From Rhynchopus sp. YZ270_cl-10 (lineage: Eukaryota; Euglenozoa; Diplonemea; Diplonemida; Diplonemidae), in contig OZ037864.1 of NCBI GenBank assembly GCA_964035575.1, positions 806,001-870,000 on the forward strand: a stretch of 64,000 bases of DNA, in the 5' to 3' direction. Shown here piece by piece: positions 1-11,929 of the stretch. A program made the position numbers and the translations under genes. Each line of letters begins with the position of its first letter. Within the stretch, counting starts at the first letter, position 1. The notes below the pieces were generated by a model that was given only the letters and a program-made list of their open reading frames with translations, was not told the origin of the DNA and did no database searches.

Positions 1-3000
1 CGTTGAAACCGACGCGTTCTATCGCATGCGTTGAAACCGACGCGTTACAACGGACTCGTTGAAACCGACGCGTTCTATCGCATGCGTTGAAACCGATGCG
101 TTCTATCGCATGCGTTGAAACCGATGCGTTCTATCGCATGCGTTGAAACCGATGCGTTCTATCGCATGCGTTGAAACCGATGCGTTCTATCGCATGCGTT
201 AAAACCGATGCGTTCTATCGCATGCGTTGAAACCGATGCGTTACAACGGATGCGTTGAAACCGATGCGTTCTATCGCATGCGCTGAAACCGACGCGTTCT
301 ATCGCATGCGTTGAAACCGATGCGTTCTATCGCATGCGTTGAAACCGATGCGTTCTATCGCATGCGTTGAAACCGACGCGTTACAACGGACTCGTTGAAA
401 CCGACGCGTTCTATCGCATGCGTTGAAACCGACGCGTTCTATCGCATGCGTTGAAACCGATGCGTTCTATCGCATGCGTTGAAACCGACGCGTTACAACG
501 GACTCGTTGAAACCGATGCGTTCTATCGCATGCGCTGAAACCGACGCGTTCTATCGCATGCGTTGAAACCGATGCGTTCTATCGCATGCGTTGAAACCGA
601 CGCGTTCTATCGCATGCGTTGAAACCGATGCGTTCTATCGCATGCGTTGAAACCGATGCGTTCTATCGCATGCGCTGAAACCGACGCGTTCTATCGCATG
701 CGTTGAAACCGATGCGTTCTATCGCATGCGTTGAAACCGATGCGTTCCATCGCATGCGCTGAAACCGATGCGTTCTATCGCATGCGTGGAAACCGATGCG
801 TTCTATCGCATGCGCTGAAACAGATGCGTTCTATCGCATGCGTTGAAACCGATGCGTTCCATCGCATGCGCTGAAACAGATGCGTTCTATCGCATGCGTT
901 GAAACCGATGCGTTCCATCGCATGCGCTGAAACAGATGCGTTCTATCGCATGCGTTGAAACCGACGCGTTCTATCGCATGCGTTAAAACCGATGCGTTCT
1001 ATCGCATGCGCTGAAACCGATGCGTTCTATCGCATGCGTTGAAACCGATGCGTTCTATCGCATGCGTTGAAACCGACGCGTTACAACGGACTCGTTGAAA
1101 CCGATGCGTTCTATCGCATGCGCTGAAACCGACGCGTTCTATCGCATGCGTTGAAACCGATGCGTTCTATCGCATGCGTTGAAACCGACGCGTTCTATCG
1201 CATGCGTTGAAACCGATGCGTTCTATCGCATGCGTTGAAACCGATGCGTTCTATCGCATGCGTTGAAACCGATGCGTTCTATCGCATGTGTTAAAACCGA
1301 TGCGTTCTATCGCATGCGTTGAAACCGATGCGTTCTATCGCATGCGTTGAAACCGATGCGTTCTATCGCATGCGTTGAAACCGACGCGTTCTATCGCATG
1401 TGTTAAAACCGATGCGTTCTATCGCATGCGTTGAAACCGATGCGTTCCATCGCATGCGCTGAAACCGATGCGTTCTATCGCATGCGTTGAAACCGACGCG
1501 TTACAACGGACTCGTTGAAACCGACGCGTTCTATCGCATGCGTGGAAACCGATGCGTTCTATCGCATGCGTTAAAACCGATGCGTTCTATCGCATGCGTT
1601 AAAACCGATGCGTTCTATCGCATGCGTTAAAAGTGATGCGTTCTATCGCATGCGTTGAAACCGATGCGTTCTATCGCATGCGCTGAAACCGACGCGTTCT
1701 ATCGCATGCGTTGAAACCGATGCGTTCTATCGCATGCGTGGAAACCGATGCGTTCTATCGCATGCGTTGAAACCGATGCGTTCTATCGCATGCGTGGAAA
1801 CCGATGCGTTCTATCGCATGCGTTGAAACCGACGCGTTCTATCGCATGCGTTGAAACCGATGCGTTCTATCGCATGCGTTGAAACCGACGCGTTCTATCG
1901 CATGCGTTGAAACCGACGCGTTCTATCGCATGCGTTGAAACCGATGCGTTCTATCGCATGAGCTGAAACCGACGCGTTCTATCGCATGCGTTGAAACCGA
2001 TGCGTTCTATCGCATGCGTTGAAACCGACGCGTTATATCGCATGCGTTGAAACCGACGCGTTCTATCGCATGCGTTGAAACCGATGCGTTCTATCGCATG
2101 CGTTGAAACCGACGCGTTCTATCGCATGCGTTGAATCCGACGCGTTCTATCGCATGCGTTGAAACCGATGCGTTCTATCGCATGCGTTGAAACCGACGCG
2201 TTCTATCGCATGCGTTGAAACCGATGCGTTCTATCGCATGCGTGGAAACCGACGCGTTCTATCGCATGCGTTGAAACCGACGCGTTCTATCGCATGCGTT
2301 GAAACCGACGCGTTACAACGGACTCGTTGAAACAGACGCGTTCTATCGCATGCGCTGAAACCGATGCGTTACAACGGACTCGTTGAAACCGATGCGTTCT
2401 ATCGCATGCGCTGAAACCGACGCGTTCTATCGCATGCGTTGAAACCGACGCGTTACAACGGACTCGTTGAAACAGACGCGTTCTATCGCATGCGCTGAAA
2501 CCGATGCGTTACAACGGACTCGTTGAAACCGATGCGTTCTATCGCATGCGTTGAAACCGATGCGTTCTAACGGATGCGTTGAAACCGATGCGTTCTATCG
2601 CATGCGTTGAAACCGATGCGTTCTATCGCATGCGTTGAAACCGATGCGTTATATCGCATGCGTTGAAACCGATGCGTTCTATCGCATGCGTTGAAACCGA
2701 CGCGTTCTATCGCATGCGTTGAAACCGATGCGTTCTAACGGATGCGTTGAAACCGACGCGTTCTAACGGATGCGTTGAAACCGATGCGTTCTATCGGATG
2801 CGTTGAAACCGACGCGTTCCAACGGATGCTTTGAAACCGACGCGTTCTATCGCATGCGTTGAAACCGATGCGTTCTATCGCATGCGTTGAAACCGACGCG
2901 TTCTGTCGCATGCGTTGAAACCGATGCGTTCTATCGCATGCGTTGAAACCGACGCGTTCTATCGCATGTGTTGAAACCGATGCGTTCTATCGCATGCGTT

Positions 3001-3030
3001 GAAACCGACGCGTTCTGTCGCATGCGTTGA
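1..3030. repeat. 28-bp minisatellite, about 108 copies
   Basis: A continuous head-to-tail array starts at or before base 1. Each unit reads CGTTGAAACCGA, then (T/C)GCGTTCTATC, then GCATG. Variation is concentrated at a few positions: GATGCG or GACGCG, CGTTGAAA, CGCTGAAA or CGTGGAAA, and an alternative half-unit containing TTACAACGGACT. There are no unique spacers, so it is a satellite and not a CRISPR array. Its position at the window start and the gene-free 9 kb that follow suggest a subtelomere or another large heterochromatic block. No telomeric hexamer or heptamer array is visible. Confidence 0.97.
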
Positions 3031-3045
3031 AACAGCAGGGTTTTC

Positions 3046-3560
3046 TCGTTCTTCCGGTGTTTTCGAAGGGAGCGGACGAGTTTTTTTTCCCCCAAAAAAT
3101 TTTTTTTTTTGAGGTGCTTACATGGTATACATAAGATCTTAACTAAGATATGGGGGAAAAACCCCTGTTTTTTAAGATCTTGGGTTTTCCCCCCAAAAGT
3201 TATGATCTTAGGTAAGATCTTAATTAAGATCTTAGTGTTTGGGTGGGTTTTTTTTGCGAGCCAAGGTTCGCAAGACAAAGTCTTCTAGCCAAATCCAGGG
3301 CCAAAATATATTTTCTGGCTCAGATCGTCCCGAACTTTCAAATGAAGCCGGTTTCGAGTTGAAAAAAAATACACCAAGGGGCGAGTGTGTGTTTTCGAGT
3401 TTTTTGCACGAAAAAATATTTTCGGAGTGGGTGTTCACCAAATCTTGGGTAAGATCTTAGTTTTTAGGGTGTTTTTTACTAAGATCTCTAGTTGTCGGTC
3501 TGGTTAGAATTTTGTTAATTGTTAGAGTTAACAATGACATTATTAGATTGTTAGAGTACT
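3046..3560. other. AT-rich spacer with AAGATCTTA palindromes
   Basis: No coding capacity is visible. From about 3135 to 3485 the palindrome AAGATCTTA and close variants (taagatcttaa, taagatcttag) recur at least six times, mixed with runs of T, C and A. Function unknown. The stretch joins the 28-bp minisatellite to the first 8-bp satellite. Confidence 0.6.
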
Positions 3561-3940
3561 CAGGTACACAGGTACACAGGTACACAGGTACACAGGTACA
3601 CAGGTACACAGGTACACAGGTACACAGGTACACAGGTACACAGGTACACAGGTACACAGGTACACAGGTACACAGGTACACAGGTACACAGGTACACAGG
3701 TACACAGGTACACAGGTACACAGGTACACAGGTACACAGGTACACAGGTACACAGGTACACAGGTACACAGGTACACAGGTACACAGGTACACAGGTACA
3801 CAGGTACACAGGTACACAGGTACACAGGTACACAGGTACACAGGTACACAGGTACACAGGTACACAGGTACACAGGTACACAGGTACACAGGTACACAGG
3901 TACACAGGTACACAGGTACACAGGTACACAGGTACACAGG
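3561..3940. repeat. 8-bp satellite (ACAGGTAC)n, array 1
   Basis: About 47 uninterrupted copies of an 8-bp unit. The left flank contains gacattattagattgttag and the right flank contains aaggctaccaaagcgacta. Long open frames across it (YLCTCVPV on one strand, HRYTGTQV on the other) arise only because 8 is not a multiple of 3 and the unit lacks stop codons; they are not genes. Confidence 0.97.
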
Positions 3941-5297
3941 CAAGGCTACCAAAGCGACTAGGGTGTCTTTGGTGTCTTTGGGTGTCGACACCGAAAAGAC
4001 ACCCAAAAAAGTCAAAAAATAGATGTCAATTTTGAGACATTTTTTGTCCCAACTTTTTCCTTAGGGATTTTTCGGGTACTTAGCGAAATTTTCGCCATCG
4101 AAAGCTAGCCCCTTCCACGGTCGCTGTGGCTTCGGGACGCTTAAGTCGCCGTTAGGGCGACTTAAGTCCCTTGGCCCCAGCGCCCTATGGGGCGCCTCCT
4201 CGTCGGGCCGTTAGGGCCCTCCGGTGGCCAGGGTTTTTCCCTGGCCTTTGAGGCTCGAACTTCCCCGTCAGACCGGAGCTGGTGTGCTTTATGAGGCACG
4301 CTCGTCCGGATGGAGGCTAGCTCGTCCGCCTTCGGCGAGACCCTCTACCTTCGGCGGGCTTGTGTGCCTTCGTAATGTTCGTCCGTTGGACACTCGCCTT
4401 GCAATTTTCGCAAAGCAAAATTTGGTCAAAAATCGTCTTGCACTTGTGAAGGAATTGCTAAGGAAATGTGAAAATATGCGTGTTTTGGTACACAAAAGTG
4501 CGTTTTGGGTGGTTCTGAAGGGTCAAAACACCAAAATTTTGCGATTTTTTGCATTTTTGGTCACCCAAGGACCCACTTTTTTGGGCGAATTTTTTTTTTC
4601 CCCTTTGCGAAAAAAAATGAAAAAAATCACGGCTATAAGAACGCTAAGGAGAAATCGGTATTCGATTTTTGGGCAGAGAAGTGCGTTTTAGGTGCCCATA
4701 GATGGTCAAAACATCAAAATTTTGGCGTTTTTTGCATCTTTGGACACCCAAGGACCCACTATCAGGGGTGATTTTTTTTTGCCTGAGATTTGCCTTTGCC
4801 AAAATCAGAATTTTATTTTTGTGAAGGAATTTGCTAAGGAAAATGACAAATAGTAGACCCCTGTAGCAGTGCATATGGTATAAACCCAGATCGTCAAAAC
4901 ATCAAAATTTTGACTTTTTTTGAATTTCCCTGTGCACGAGGTCCCAATCCGAGGCCGAAAAAAAAAATTTTTTTTTTTTGGCTTGGCAAAAGTAGTTGTC
5001 AAAAAAAAATTTTTTTTGGGTGTCTTTTGGGTGTCATTTGGGTGTCGCTTGGGTGTCTCTTGTGTCGTCCACTGTAGCATGCATACGGTATAACCCCAGA
5101 TCGTCAAAACATCAAAATTTTGCCTTTTTTTGAATTTCCCTGTGCACGAGGTCCCGATCCCAGGCCGAAAAAAAAATTTTTTTTTTTTTGGGTAGGCAAA
5201 AAGTAGTTGTCCAAAAAAAAATTTTTGGGTGTCTTTTGGGTGCACCCAAAAAGACACCCAAAAGACACCCAAATTTGTAGTCGCGTTGGTAGCCTTG
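3941..5297. repeat. Spacer with 190-bp modules; left arm of a large inverted repeat
   Basis: AT-rich noncoding DNA. A module with cores like GGTCAAAACACCAAAATTTT, CACCCAAGGACCCAC and long T runs occurs at about 4520, 4705, 4890 and 5100, spaced roughly 185-210 bp. Bases about 4405-4890 reappear in reverse complement at about 7700-8225. A GGGTGTCTTT motif repeats at 3960-4005, 5020-5060 and 5225-5275. A GC-rich patch at 4090-4380 has short open frames but no recognisable protein. Confidence 0.75.
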
Positions 5298-5821
5298 ACA
5301 CAGGTACACAGGTACACAGGTACACAGGTACACAGGTACACAGGTACACAGGTACACAGGTACACAGGTACACAGGTACACAGGTACACAGGTACACAGG
5401 TACACAGGTACACAGGTACACAGGTACACAGGTACACAGGTACACAGGTACACAGGTACACAGGTACACAGGTACACAGGTACACAGGTACACAGGTACA
5501 CAGGTACACAGGTACACAGGTACACAGGTACACAGGTACACAGGTACACAGGTACACAGGTACACAGGTACACAGGTACACAGGTACACAGGTACACAGG
5601 TACACAGGTACACAGGTACACAGGTACACAGGTACACAGGTACACAGGTACACAGGTACACAGGTACACAGGTACACAGGTACACAGGTACACAGGTACA
5701 CAGGTACACAGGTACACAGGTACACAGGTACACAGGTACACAGGTACACAGGTACACAGGTACACAGGTACACAGGTACACAGGTACACAGGTACACAGG
5801 TACACAGGTACACAGGTACAC
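5298..5821. repeat. 8-bp satellite (ACAGGTAC)n, array 2
   Basis: About 65 uninterrupted copies of the same 8-bp unit as array 1, in the same orientation. The flanks, however, are the inverted flanks of array 1: the left side ends with the reverse complement of the aaggctacc side, and the right side contains aataatgtcatgtt, the complement of the gacattatta side. Confidence 0.97.
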
Positions 5822-6762
5822 TCTAATAAACTCAATAACAATACTCTAACCATACTAACCATTCTAATAATGTCATGTTAAATCACCAATGACATAACGA
5901 AGTATCGCTTTAAAGTACCGTTCAAAATACCTTGCTTGGGTGTGCAGTGAAGTAGCACACGCAAGGTCTATCAAACGATAAATCAATCAGATATACGTTA
6001 CATCATTGGAAAATTGTTGGCACCGCCCCCCTGTCTTCATATTTATTACGTCGACAGGCCAAACAGCGTTGGGCTCAGAAGAAGCAGTGCAAAACACTGG
6101 GGATCAACATGAGAACCAACTCCCAACAACACAGGCTACCGAAGTAGCAGGTGGGGTGTTGCGGGTGTTTGGGGTGAAAGAAAATCGATTTTGGTAAGTT
6201 CCAGCAGAAAATTCTTAAGTTTGCACTAGTCGAGAAGGGTTACCACTGCTCACCGAGCGGTGCACCCATTTAAGGGTGGAGAAGCGTGACACGCACATAC
6301 AAGTATGCACGTTACTTCAACAAAGGCTGAATTCTGGTAATTCTAAGGGATGTGAATTACAGCCACCACATGGTTGTCATTAGGCTACTACCTTCGTCGT
6401 AGACGTATACAAAGGTTTCGCCCCCTTCTCTTTCATGCAAACTTAAGAAAATTCTGAAGTAACTACAACCTGGCGTGCGGGTACAGATGCATTGCTTTGT
6501 TCTTTCCTCAAAGTCATGTGTGATCTCTCGGGTCTGTACTAAAGTCAGTGTTTAGATAAGCATCCACTTGACTCGTTCTAACAACCGTTGAAATCGAACA
6601 AAACAACACACTGCCCCTTCTCACACCAAGCCGCCATGCTTCAAGAGCATGGCAGGGAATGCAATATTTTCTTGTGCCTAGTCCTCCGCAAGCAGAGGAC
6701 AGACTTTCCGGATCCCGAAGTCGAATTTCTTGCACTAGCTATGCTCCCTGGGTTAATGGCCC
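5822..6762. other. Spacer without recognisable gene
   Basis: Mixed-composition DNA. Only short open frames (under 100 codons) without recognisable domains are seen on either strand, and no RNA gene was recognised. A local inverted pair (cttgcttgggtgtgc at 5931 and gcacacgcaag at 5957) could form a hairpin. Confidence 0.5.
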
Positions 6763-6984
6763 ATCTGTGACATCATTGATGCCGTTTCTCTCCTTTTGGG
6801 AGTTGCTTGCCCTAACGGAGACACCTAACCATTTGCCACTACGGCCTTTTCACACCTCTGTGGTGAAGCCATCCCGGCACCTCTCACCCTCAGATAGACC
6901 TTCACAGAGTTTGAGGAGGAAGTGTCACAAAAGGGCCCCAGATGCAATTTAACGTCCAGCCCAGGACTTGGCGAGAGTTGGGTA
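6763..6984. repeat. Dispersed repeat A (copy 1), TIR-like ends
   Basis: About 220 bp nearly identical to 11707-11929 in the same orientation. An inner segment 6766-6929 is bounded by TGTGACA and TGTCACA, a short terminal inverted repeat, and similarity continues past it to about 6984. The two copies flank the first CH-GAS2 gene. It looks like a small non-autonomous DNA element. No coding content is recognisable. Confidence 0.75.
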
Positions 6985-7690
6985 TTTACCCCACCCTTTC
7001 CCAAAGGTTTTTGCCCAACAACTATGGTTTCCCAGTTGCTGTCAAATGTACAGCTTCCCTCTCACCGCTCTCGCCTCCCCCCCCACTCTCTTAATTTTTC
7101 TCTTGACGCAACACTTTTCTCGCAAAAAATATACTACAGTAAGGGGGATCCGTAAATAGACCGGCAACGACCAGACACGTAATTAGTGTGTATAGCCGGT
7201 CTTTAGCCGGTCTTTAGGGTCCGTAAAAAGACCGGCTCTTAAGGATTACCGGCTATAAGGGCCGGTCCTACCCACCCTCGAAAAAGACCGGCAGACCGGG
7301 TGTACAATTGTACACACAAAAAATACCCGATTTTTTGGAAAAAACCAAAGGGGGGACCCTTTGGTCGTCGAAATTCCCCAGCCAAAATTGGTCGCAAAAT
7401 CGGCCGATTTTTCAAAAATCTCAAAAAAAAAAAATCCCAAATTTTTTTTTCACAAGTGTTTTTGAGGCCTGCTCACTACACCCTAGGCACCCTCCTGGGA
7501 CCAAAAAGTCAAAAAAAGCAAGAATTGAGCTGTTTTGAGCATCTAGAGTTTATTCCCCAGCCATTTTCTGCACCACCAGTGCACTTTGTATGGGCCAGCG
7601 CCTTGTCAAAAAATCGAAAAATCTCAAAAAAAAATTTTTTTTTTCGGGAAAATTTCGACCCCTGAGTTGGGTTTTTGGGCACCAAAAAGT
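6985..7690. other. Spacer with clustered CCGGTC/GACCGG motifs
   Basis: Between 7160 and 7300 the motifs agccggtc, gaccggc and their complements occur at least eight times in both orientations, which gives strong potential for local hairpins. The rest is AT-rich with homopolymer runs. No gene seen. Confidence 0.55.
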
Positions 7691-8225
7691 GCAAAAAAAC
7701 GCAAAAATCGGGTGTTTTGACGATCTGGGGGTAAACCATATGCATTATGCACCTTATGCATTACTACAGGGCCCACAATTTCGGCTTTTCCTTAGCAAAT
7801 TCCGCCACAATTTTTTTTTTTTTCGATTTTGGCAAAGGCAAATCTCAGGCAAAAAGAAATCACCCCGATAATGGGTCCTTGGGTGTCCAAAGATGCCAAA
7901 AACATAAAAAAAAATGATGTTTTGACCATCGGTGGGCACCTAAAACGCACTTTTCTGCCCAAAAAATGAATATCGATTTTTCTTAGCGTTCTTATAGCCG
8001 TGATTTTTCAGTTTTTTTTCGCAAAGGTGAAAAAATATTCACCCAAAATAGTGTGTCCTTGGGAGACCAAAAACGCAAAAAAACGCAACATTTTGGTGTT
8101 TTGACCCTTCAGAAGCACCCAAAACGCACTTTTGTGTACCAAAACACGCATATTTCACATTTCCTTAGCAATTCCTTTCACAAGTACAAGGCGATTTTTG
8201 ACCAGACAAAAAAATTTTTATTGCC
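7691..8225. repeat. Right arm of the large inverted repeat
   Basis: Reverse complement of about 4405-4890, with many small indels. Shared landmarks include cttagcgttcttatagccg, CACTTTTGTGTACCAAAACA and cctcaggc/gcctgag blocks. Divergence is modest, mostly in homopolymers. The arms are separated by about 2.8 kb that includes satellite array 2. Confidence 0.8.
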
Positions 8226-9100
8226 CAAAAACGGGCGTGGTAGGCACCCGAAGGCATAAAATGGCCCAAAGAATCCAAAAAACCTCAGAAATACATGTTC
8301 GTGAATAAACATTTGCAAGTCAAAATTCAACCACAATACGGTCATTTTGTGCATACCCTGTAGCTGTAGTGGCTAGAGAACACGCATGCAGACCTGTTCC
8401 TTGCAATTTCCAGTGTTGTGTTTATCAATGCATGCATCCAGAGGACCTCTGGTTTGCGGAATCGTAGGCACTCCTGAGCAAAAATGAAATCGGTTTTTGA
8501 CCCAAAATCGGGGTGTGTGGGCCCTAATTTGCTCCAAATTTGGCCGAAAATTGGGATTTTTCTGAAAATTTCATTGTGCTCAGCAAAAATCCTTGCTTTT
8601 TTGAAGAATTTTCCAAAAAATATGCTATACCCCCTATGACTGGACCCAACTCCCCTCACCCTTTTTTTTTTTCACCCAAAAGGGCCGGAAATTTTACACA
8701 CGAATACACAAACTTACGGACCCCCCTAAGACAACAAACACCGGTAGGGTTAAAATATAGGTGAATTTTAGAATTTCAAAATTCTAAGGAGGGTTTTTAC
8801 CCCTCCGATGTTTTTACCCCACCGGTGTTTTTACCCCTGGGCATGAGAATTTTGATGACAAGCCCCACCCTTTTCCCCAATATCTCACCTCATTTCTCCA
8901 TATTTTCCATGTTTCCCCAAAGTATCATGTCCACTGGTATAAACACCGGTGGGGTAGGAACACAGGTGGGGTAAAATGACCGGAGGGGTAAAAACTAAGG
9001 TGGATTTTGGGATTTCAAAACTCTAAGGAGGGTTTTTACCCCTCCGATGTTTGTTGTCTTACTGTAATAAGCCCCTTTAAGTGTTGCAACACCTCTGATC
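8226..9100. repeat. Spacer with duplicated hairpin AGGAGGGTTTTTACCCCTCC
   Basis: A ~58-bp segment at 8755-8812 recurs at 8996-9053 (taaggagggtttttacccct core). Several variants of 'gggtaaaaac'/'gtttttacccc' between them can pair. This lies immediately upstream of the first CH-GAS2 gene and is probably a small foldback repeat. No coding sequence is seen in 8226-8755. Confidence 0.65.
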
Positions 9101-9128
9101 CACCTCTGCAGGAGAATTTGAATAAACA

Positions 9129-11096
9129 ATGTCCGCCGACGACCTTGGTTTGCGTCAGGTGGACGAAAAAGAGGAGCTGGAACAGCGTGACAGAGACCTG
9201 ATGGAGTGGGTGGAGGGGCTGGCAGACCACAAATTTTCTGAGGAGGGGGAGTGGCTTGATGAGTGCCGAACCGGTGTGATCCTTTGCAAAGTGCTCGGGT
9301 CCATCTCCAGCGAGACAGCTGTTTCCTTCAACGTAAAGCCAAAAGGAGTGTGGAATTACCGGGATAACATATCATCATACCTCGACAAGCTGAAAGCCAT
9401 TGACGTATTGATGTTTGAGGTAGAGGAGTTAGTCGAGCTTTCAAAGCCCGGGAACGTGAAGTCAAGCCTGCACGACTTGGCGCGGGTTGCATTCGAACGG
9501 TACGGGATCCCCCTTCCGGGTGCAACGAAGGCAGGCGCAGAAATTGACGCAGAGGCAGAAGTGGCCGAGGAGGATGTGGATAAGATCGCACAGGAGGTCA
9601 TGCTCACGCTGTCGCAGCAGCAGCTTCCCATGGTCGACCTTGACGCAGACGAAGACGACGACGCATCTGCCCCCAACAAATCGATGCTCATCTCCATGTC
9701 TGGTGGCCTCAACCTCAACTCACCTGCGAAGGACCTTCACCTCTCCATGGCTGGGGGTCTCAACTTCGATGCGATCGCTGACGACCCGATTGACCAGGCT
9801 GTGGAAAAGGCTTTGCTTGCACGTTCTCGTGACCCTGCGTACAACAGTGAGGAGGGCATTCAGGTTGTGAGGTTGAAGCGTGGACAGTACTTGCTGCTTC
9901 CGCTGAAGAAGGTGTTTTTCTGTCGTATTCTGAGTGGACACTTAATGGTTCGTGTTGGGGGTGGGTGGGAGTCGTTTGAGGTGTGGCTTAGCCGCAACAA
10001 GGGGTTTTCGGGTGCACCTCCACAGACGTTTGGCATGCGGAGGCCTGGGTCGATGCGTAGGATGGAGGTGGACAAGGAACGGAAGGGCTCTGTGGCAGAG
10101 AGAGATGTGCTTGAGCGCAAGGGTTCCATCAAGCGCAAGGACTCATACGTGCGCAACCTTTCCTTCCAGAAGAGGGGTTCCTTCCGGAGGTCTGGGTCGT
10201 TCCAGCGGTCCAAATCGGAGGTACAGGATCCTGTTGAGCGCTCGGCAACGATGGGGGCAAGAAGGGAGGAGTCATTTGACCGGACAGGGTCCTTCCAGAA
10301 GAAGGGGACAGTCACACGCTCGGTGTCTGTGGACCGCACTGGATCCTTCCACAGAAGAGTTGAACGCAAAGTGTCGGGGACAAATCCCAAGAAGCCAAGG
10401 AAGGCTGAACCCCCTACATACGAGGAAGCGGTATGTATTTTTTTAAAAGGCATTTGCACTTTCAACTTTCAATGTCTTTTTCTTTTTTACCCATCACCCC
10501 GAGGATGGCTCCGCATGCGGTGTACTCCCGCCGTGTACTATGTCCCGTCTCCTGTGCGCCCTGTAATATGTACAGAGGCGGATTAATTAAATTATCGGAA
10601 TAATAAATGCAATAAAATCATGGCTTGCCATCCTTGAACCCGCCCCCCCAACCAAGCAATCACCTTTTTCCCACAGAACCCGCTGCCCGCACGTCCTGTC
10701 CGCAGCAGGTCTGCCAGTCCTAACCATGCCCAGCGTGCTACGTACCTTGGAGCTGGTTTCGGTCGCTCTGCAAGTCCAAACCCGAGACGGCCGTTGGTGT
10801 CCGAGGCGAGACGCACGTCGCCCAGCCCCGTACCAGCCGCCGCTCCAAGGAAGCCAGGTCTTCCCGCAGCTGCAAGAGGTGTCGTGAGGCCAAAGACAGT
10901 TGCCGAACCCGAAGCCAAGCCTGCACAGAAGCGGTCGGCAAAGAAGAAGAGATCAGCCTCCGTAACAGCGCCAGCCAAAGCGTCAAAGAGAACCACACAG
11001 GTCAAGTCCTCTGTAGCTGGCACTGCCAAGAAAGTCACAACACCCGCAAAAAAAGCAACAGGGGGTCTCCGCAAGGCACCTCTCGCCCAAGCTTAA
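9129..11096 (+). CDS. CH + GAS2 (GAR) domain cytoskeletal linker protein, copy 1
   Basis: Two exons, 9129-10430 and 10677-11096, joined in phase 0 across a 246-bp intron (GTATGT...CCCACAG), give 573 residues. Residues about 21-128 match a calponin-homology domain of the GAS2 type (VEGL, DGV-like TGVILCK, FEVEELV, NVKSSLHDLAR, ending RYG). Residues about 222-292 match the GAS2-related (GAR) domain, with the hallmark MVRVGGGW. The family binds actin through CH and microtubules through GAR, so a cross-linking role is likely. Residues 300-434 hold Ser/Arg/Lys repeats such as RKGS, KRGSF and RRSGSF, which look like basophilic-kinase sites. The tail is Lys/Ala/Pro-rich, like microtubule-binding tails. 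A CTGCAG lies 17 bases before the ATG. The paralogue is at 18419. The domain call is firm; function is by family. Confidence 0.9.
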
Positions 11097-11706
11097 GTGA
11101 TACCAATAATGTATGGGGTTGCAAAAACACATCAGCTGTGTTTTTTTGAGAACACTGCAGACTTTTCTTTACTGGGGGTTCAACCCATATCTCCACGGAT
11201 GTAAAAAGTACGTTACGTACCTTTTTACGTTTTTCGCTCGGAACAAAGCCGTGGGGGGAAACAATATTTTGGTGTCTTTTTGTTTAGTGCAATTTTTCAT
11301 TGTCTTCCCCTTTTTTTAAAAATAATGCAAAATAAGCCCTTTTCAGCTAGACCAGAAAGCAGTTGTGGTCATGTGTTTACTGCGTGATAAATGTTCGTAT
11401 TCTGATGGCGGTGTTAAGCCGTTTTTTTCTGCGCAGTTGAGAAGGAGAGCTTCCATGTTGTAACTTAGTTGTGTTGGAGTTGACGCGTTCCAGTGTTTTG
11501 AGCACTTCAAGTTGCGCAGTATCAGTCTGGCTTCTGTTTAACAGAATCGACAAAACAGTAGTTATTTTTTTCTTCTTTCTCTCGACTAAGATGCGTTTTA
11601 GCACGTTTCAACTACTCTTTTTTTGTTATTTTATTTTGAAAATACTTGAGGGCTTTCCTCATTTCTTGGTGATGTGGTAGCTCCACGAGGAAAGCCAGAT
11701 CGTGAT
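11097..11706. other. Downstream spacer of CH-GAS2 copy 1
   Basis: T-rich 3' flank with no convincing gene. It probably contains the 3' UTR. The hairpin-like pair 'aaaaagtacgttacgtacctttttacg' region at about 11203-11230 is palindromic around GTACGTTACGTAC and could act in 3'-end formation; this is inference. Confidence 0.45.
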
Positions 11707-11929
11707 ATCTGTGACATCATTGATACCGTTTCTCTCCTTTTGGGAGTTGCTTGCCCTTACGGAGACACCTAACCATTTGCCACTACGGCCTTTTCACACC
11801 TCTGTGGTGAAGCCATCCCGGCACCTTTCACCCTCAGATAGACCTTCACAGAGTTTGAGGAGGAAGTGTCACAAAAGGGCCCGGATGTAATTTAACGTCC
11901 AGCCCAGGACTTTGCGACGAGAGTGGGTA
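11707..11929. repeat. Dispersed repeat A (copy 2)
   Basis: Second copy of the 220-bp repeat at 6763-6984, in the same orientation, with the TGTGACA (11710) and TGTCACA (11877) ends preserved. Only a few substitutions separate the copies, so the duplication is fairly recent. Confidence 0.75.

Noticed and set aside
1-3030. CRISPR array
   Set aside because: The repeats are head to tail with no unique spacers, and the genome is eukaryotic.
3457-5881. Long frames over the 8-bp satellites (YLCTCVPV, HRYTGTQV)
   Set aside because: Open in all frames because the repeat unit contains no stop; pure satellite translation.
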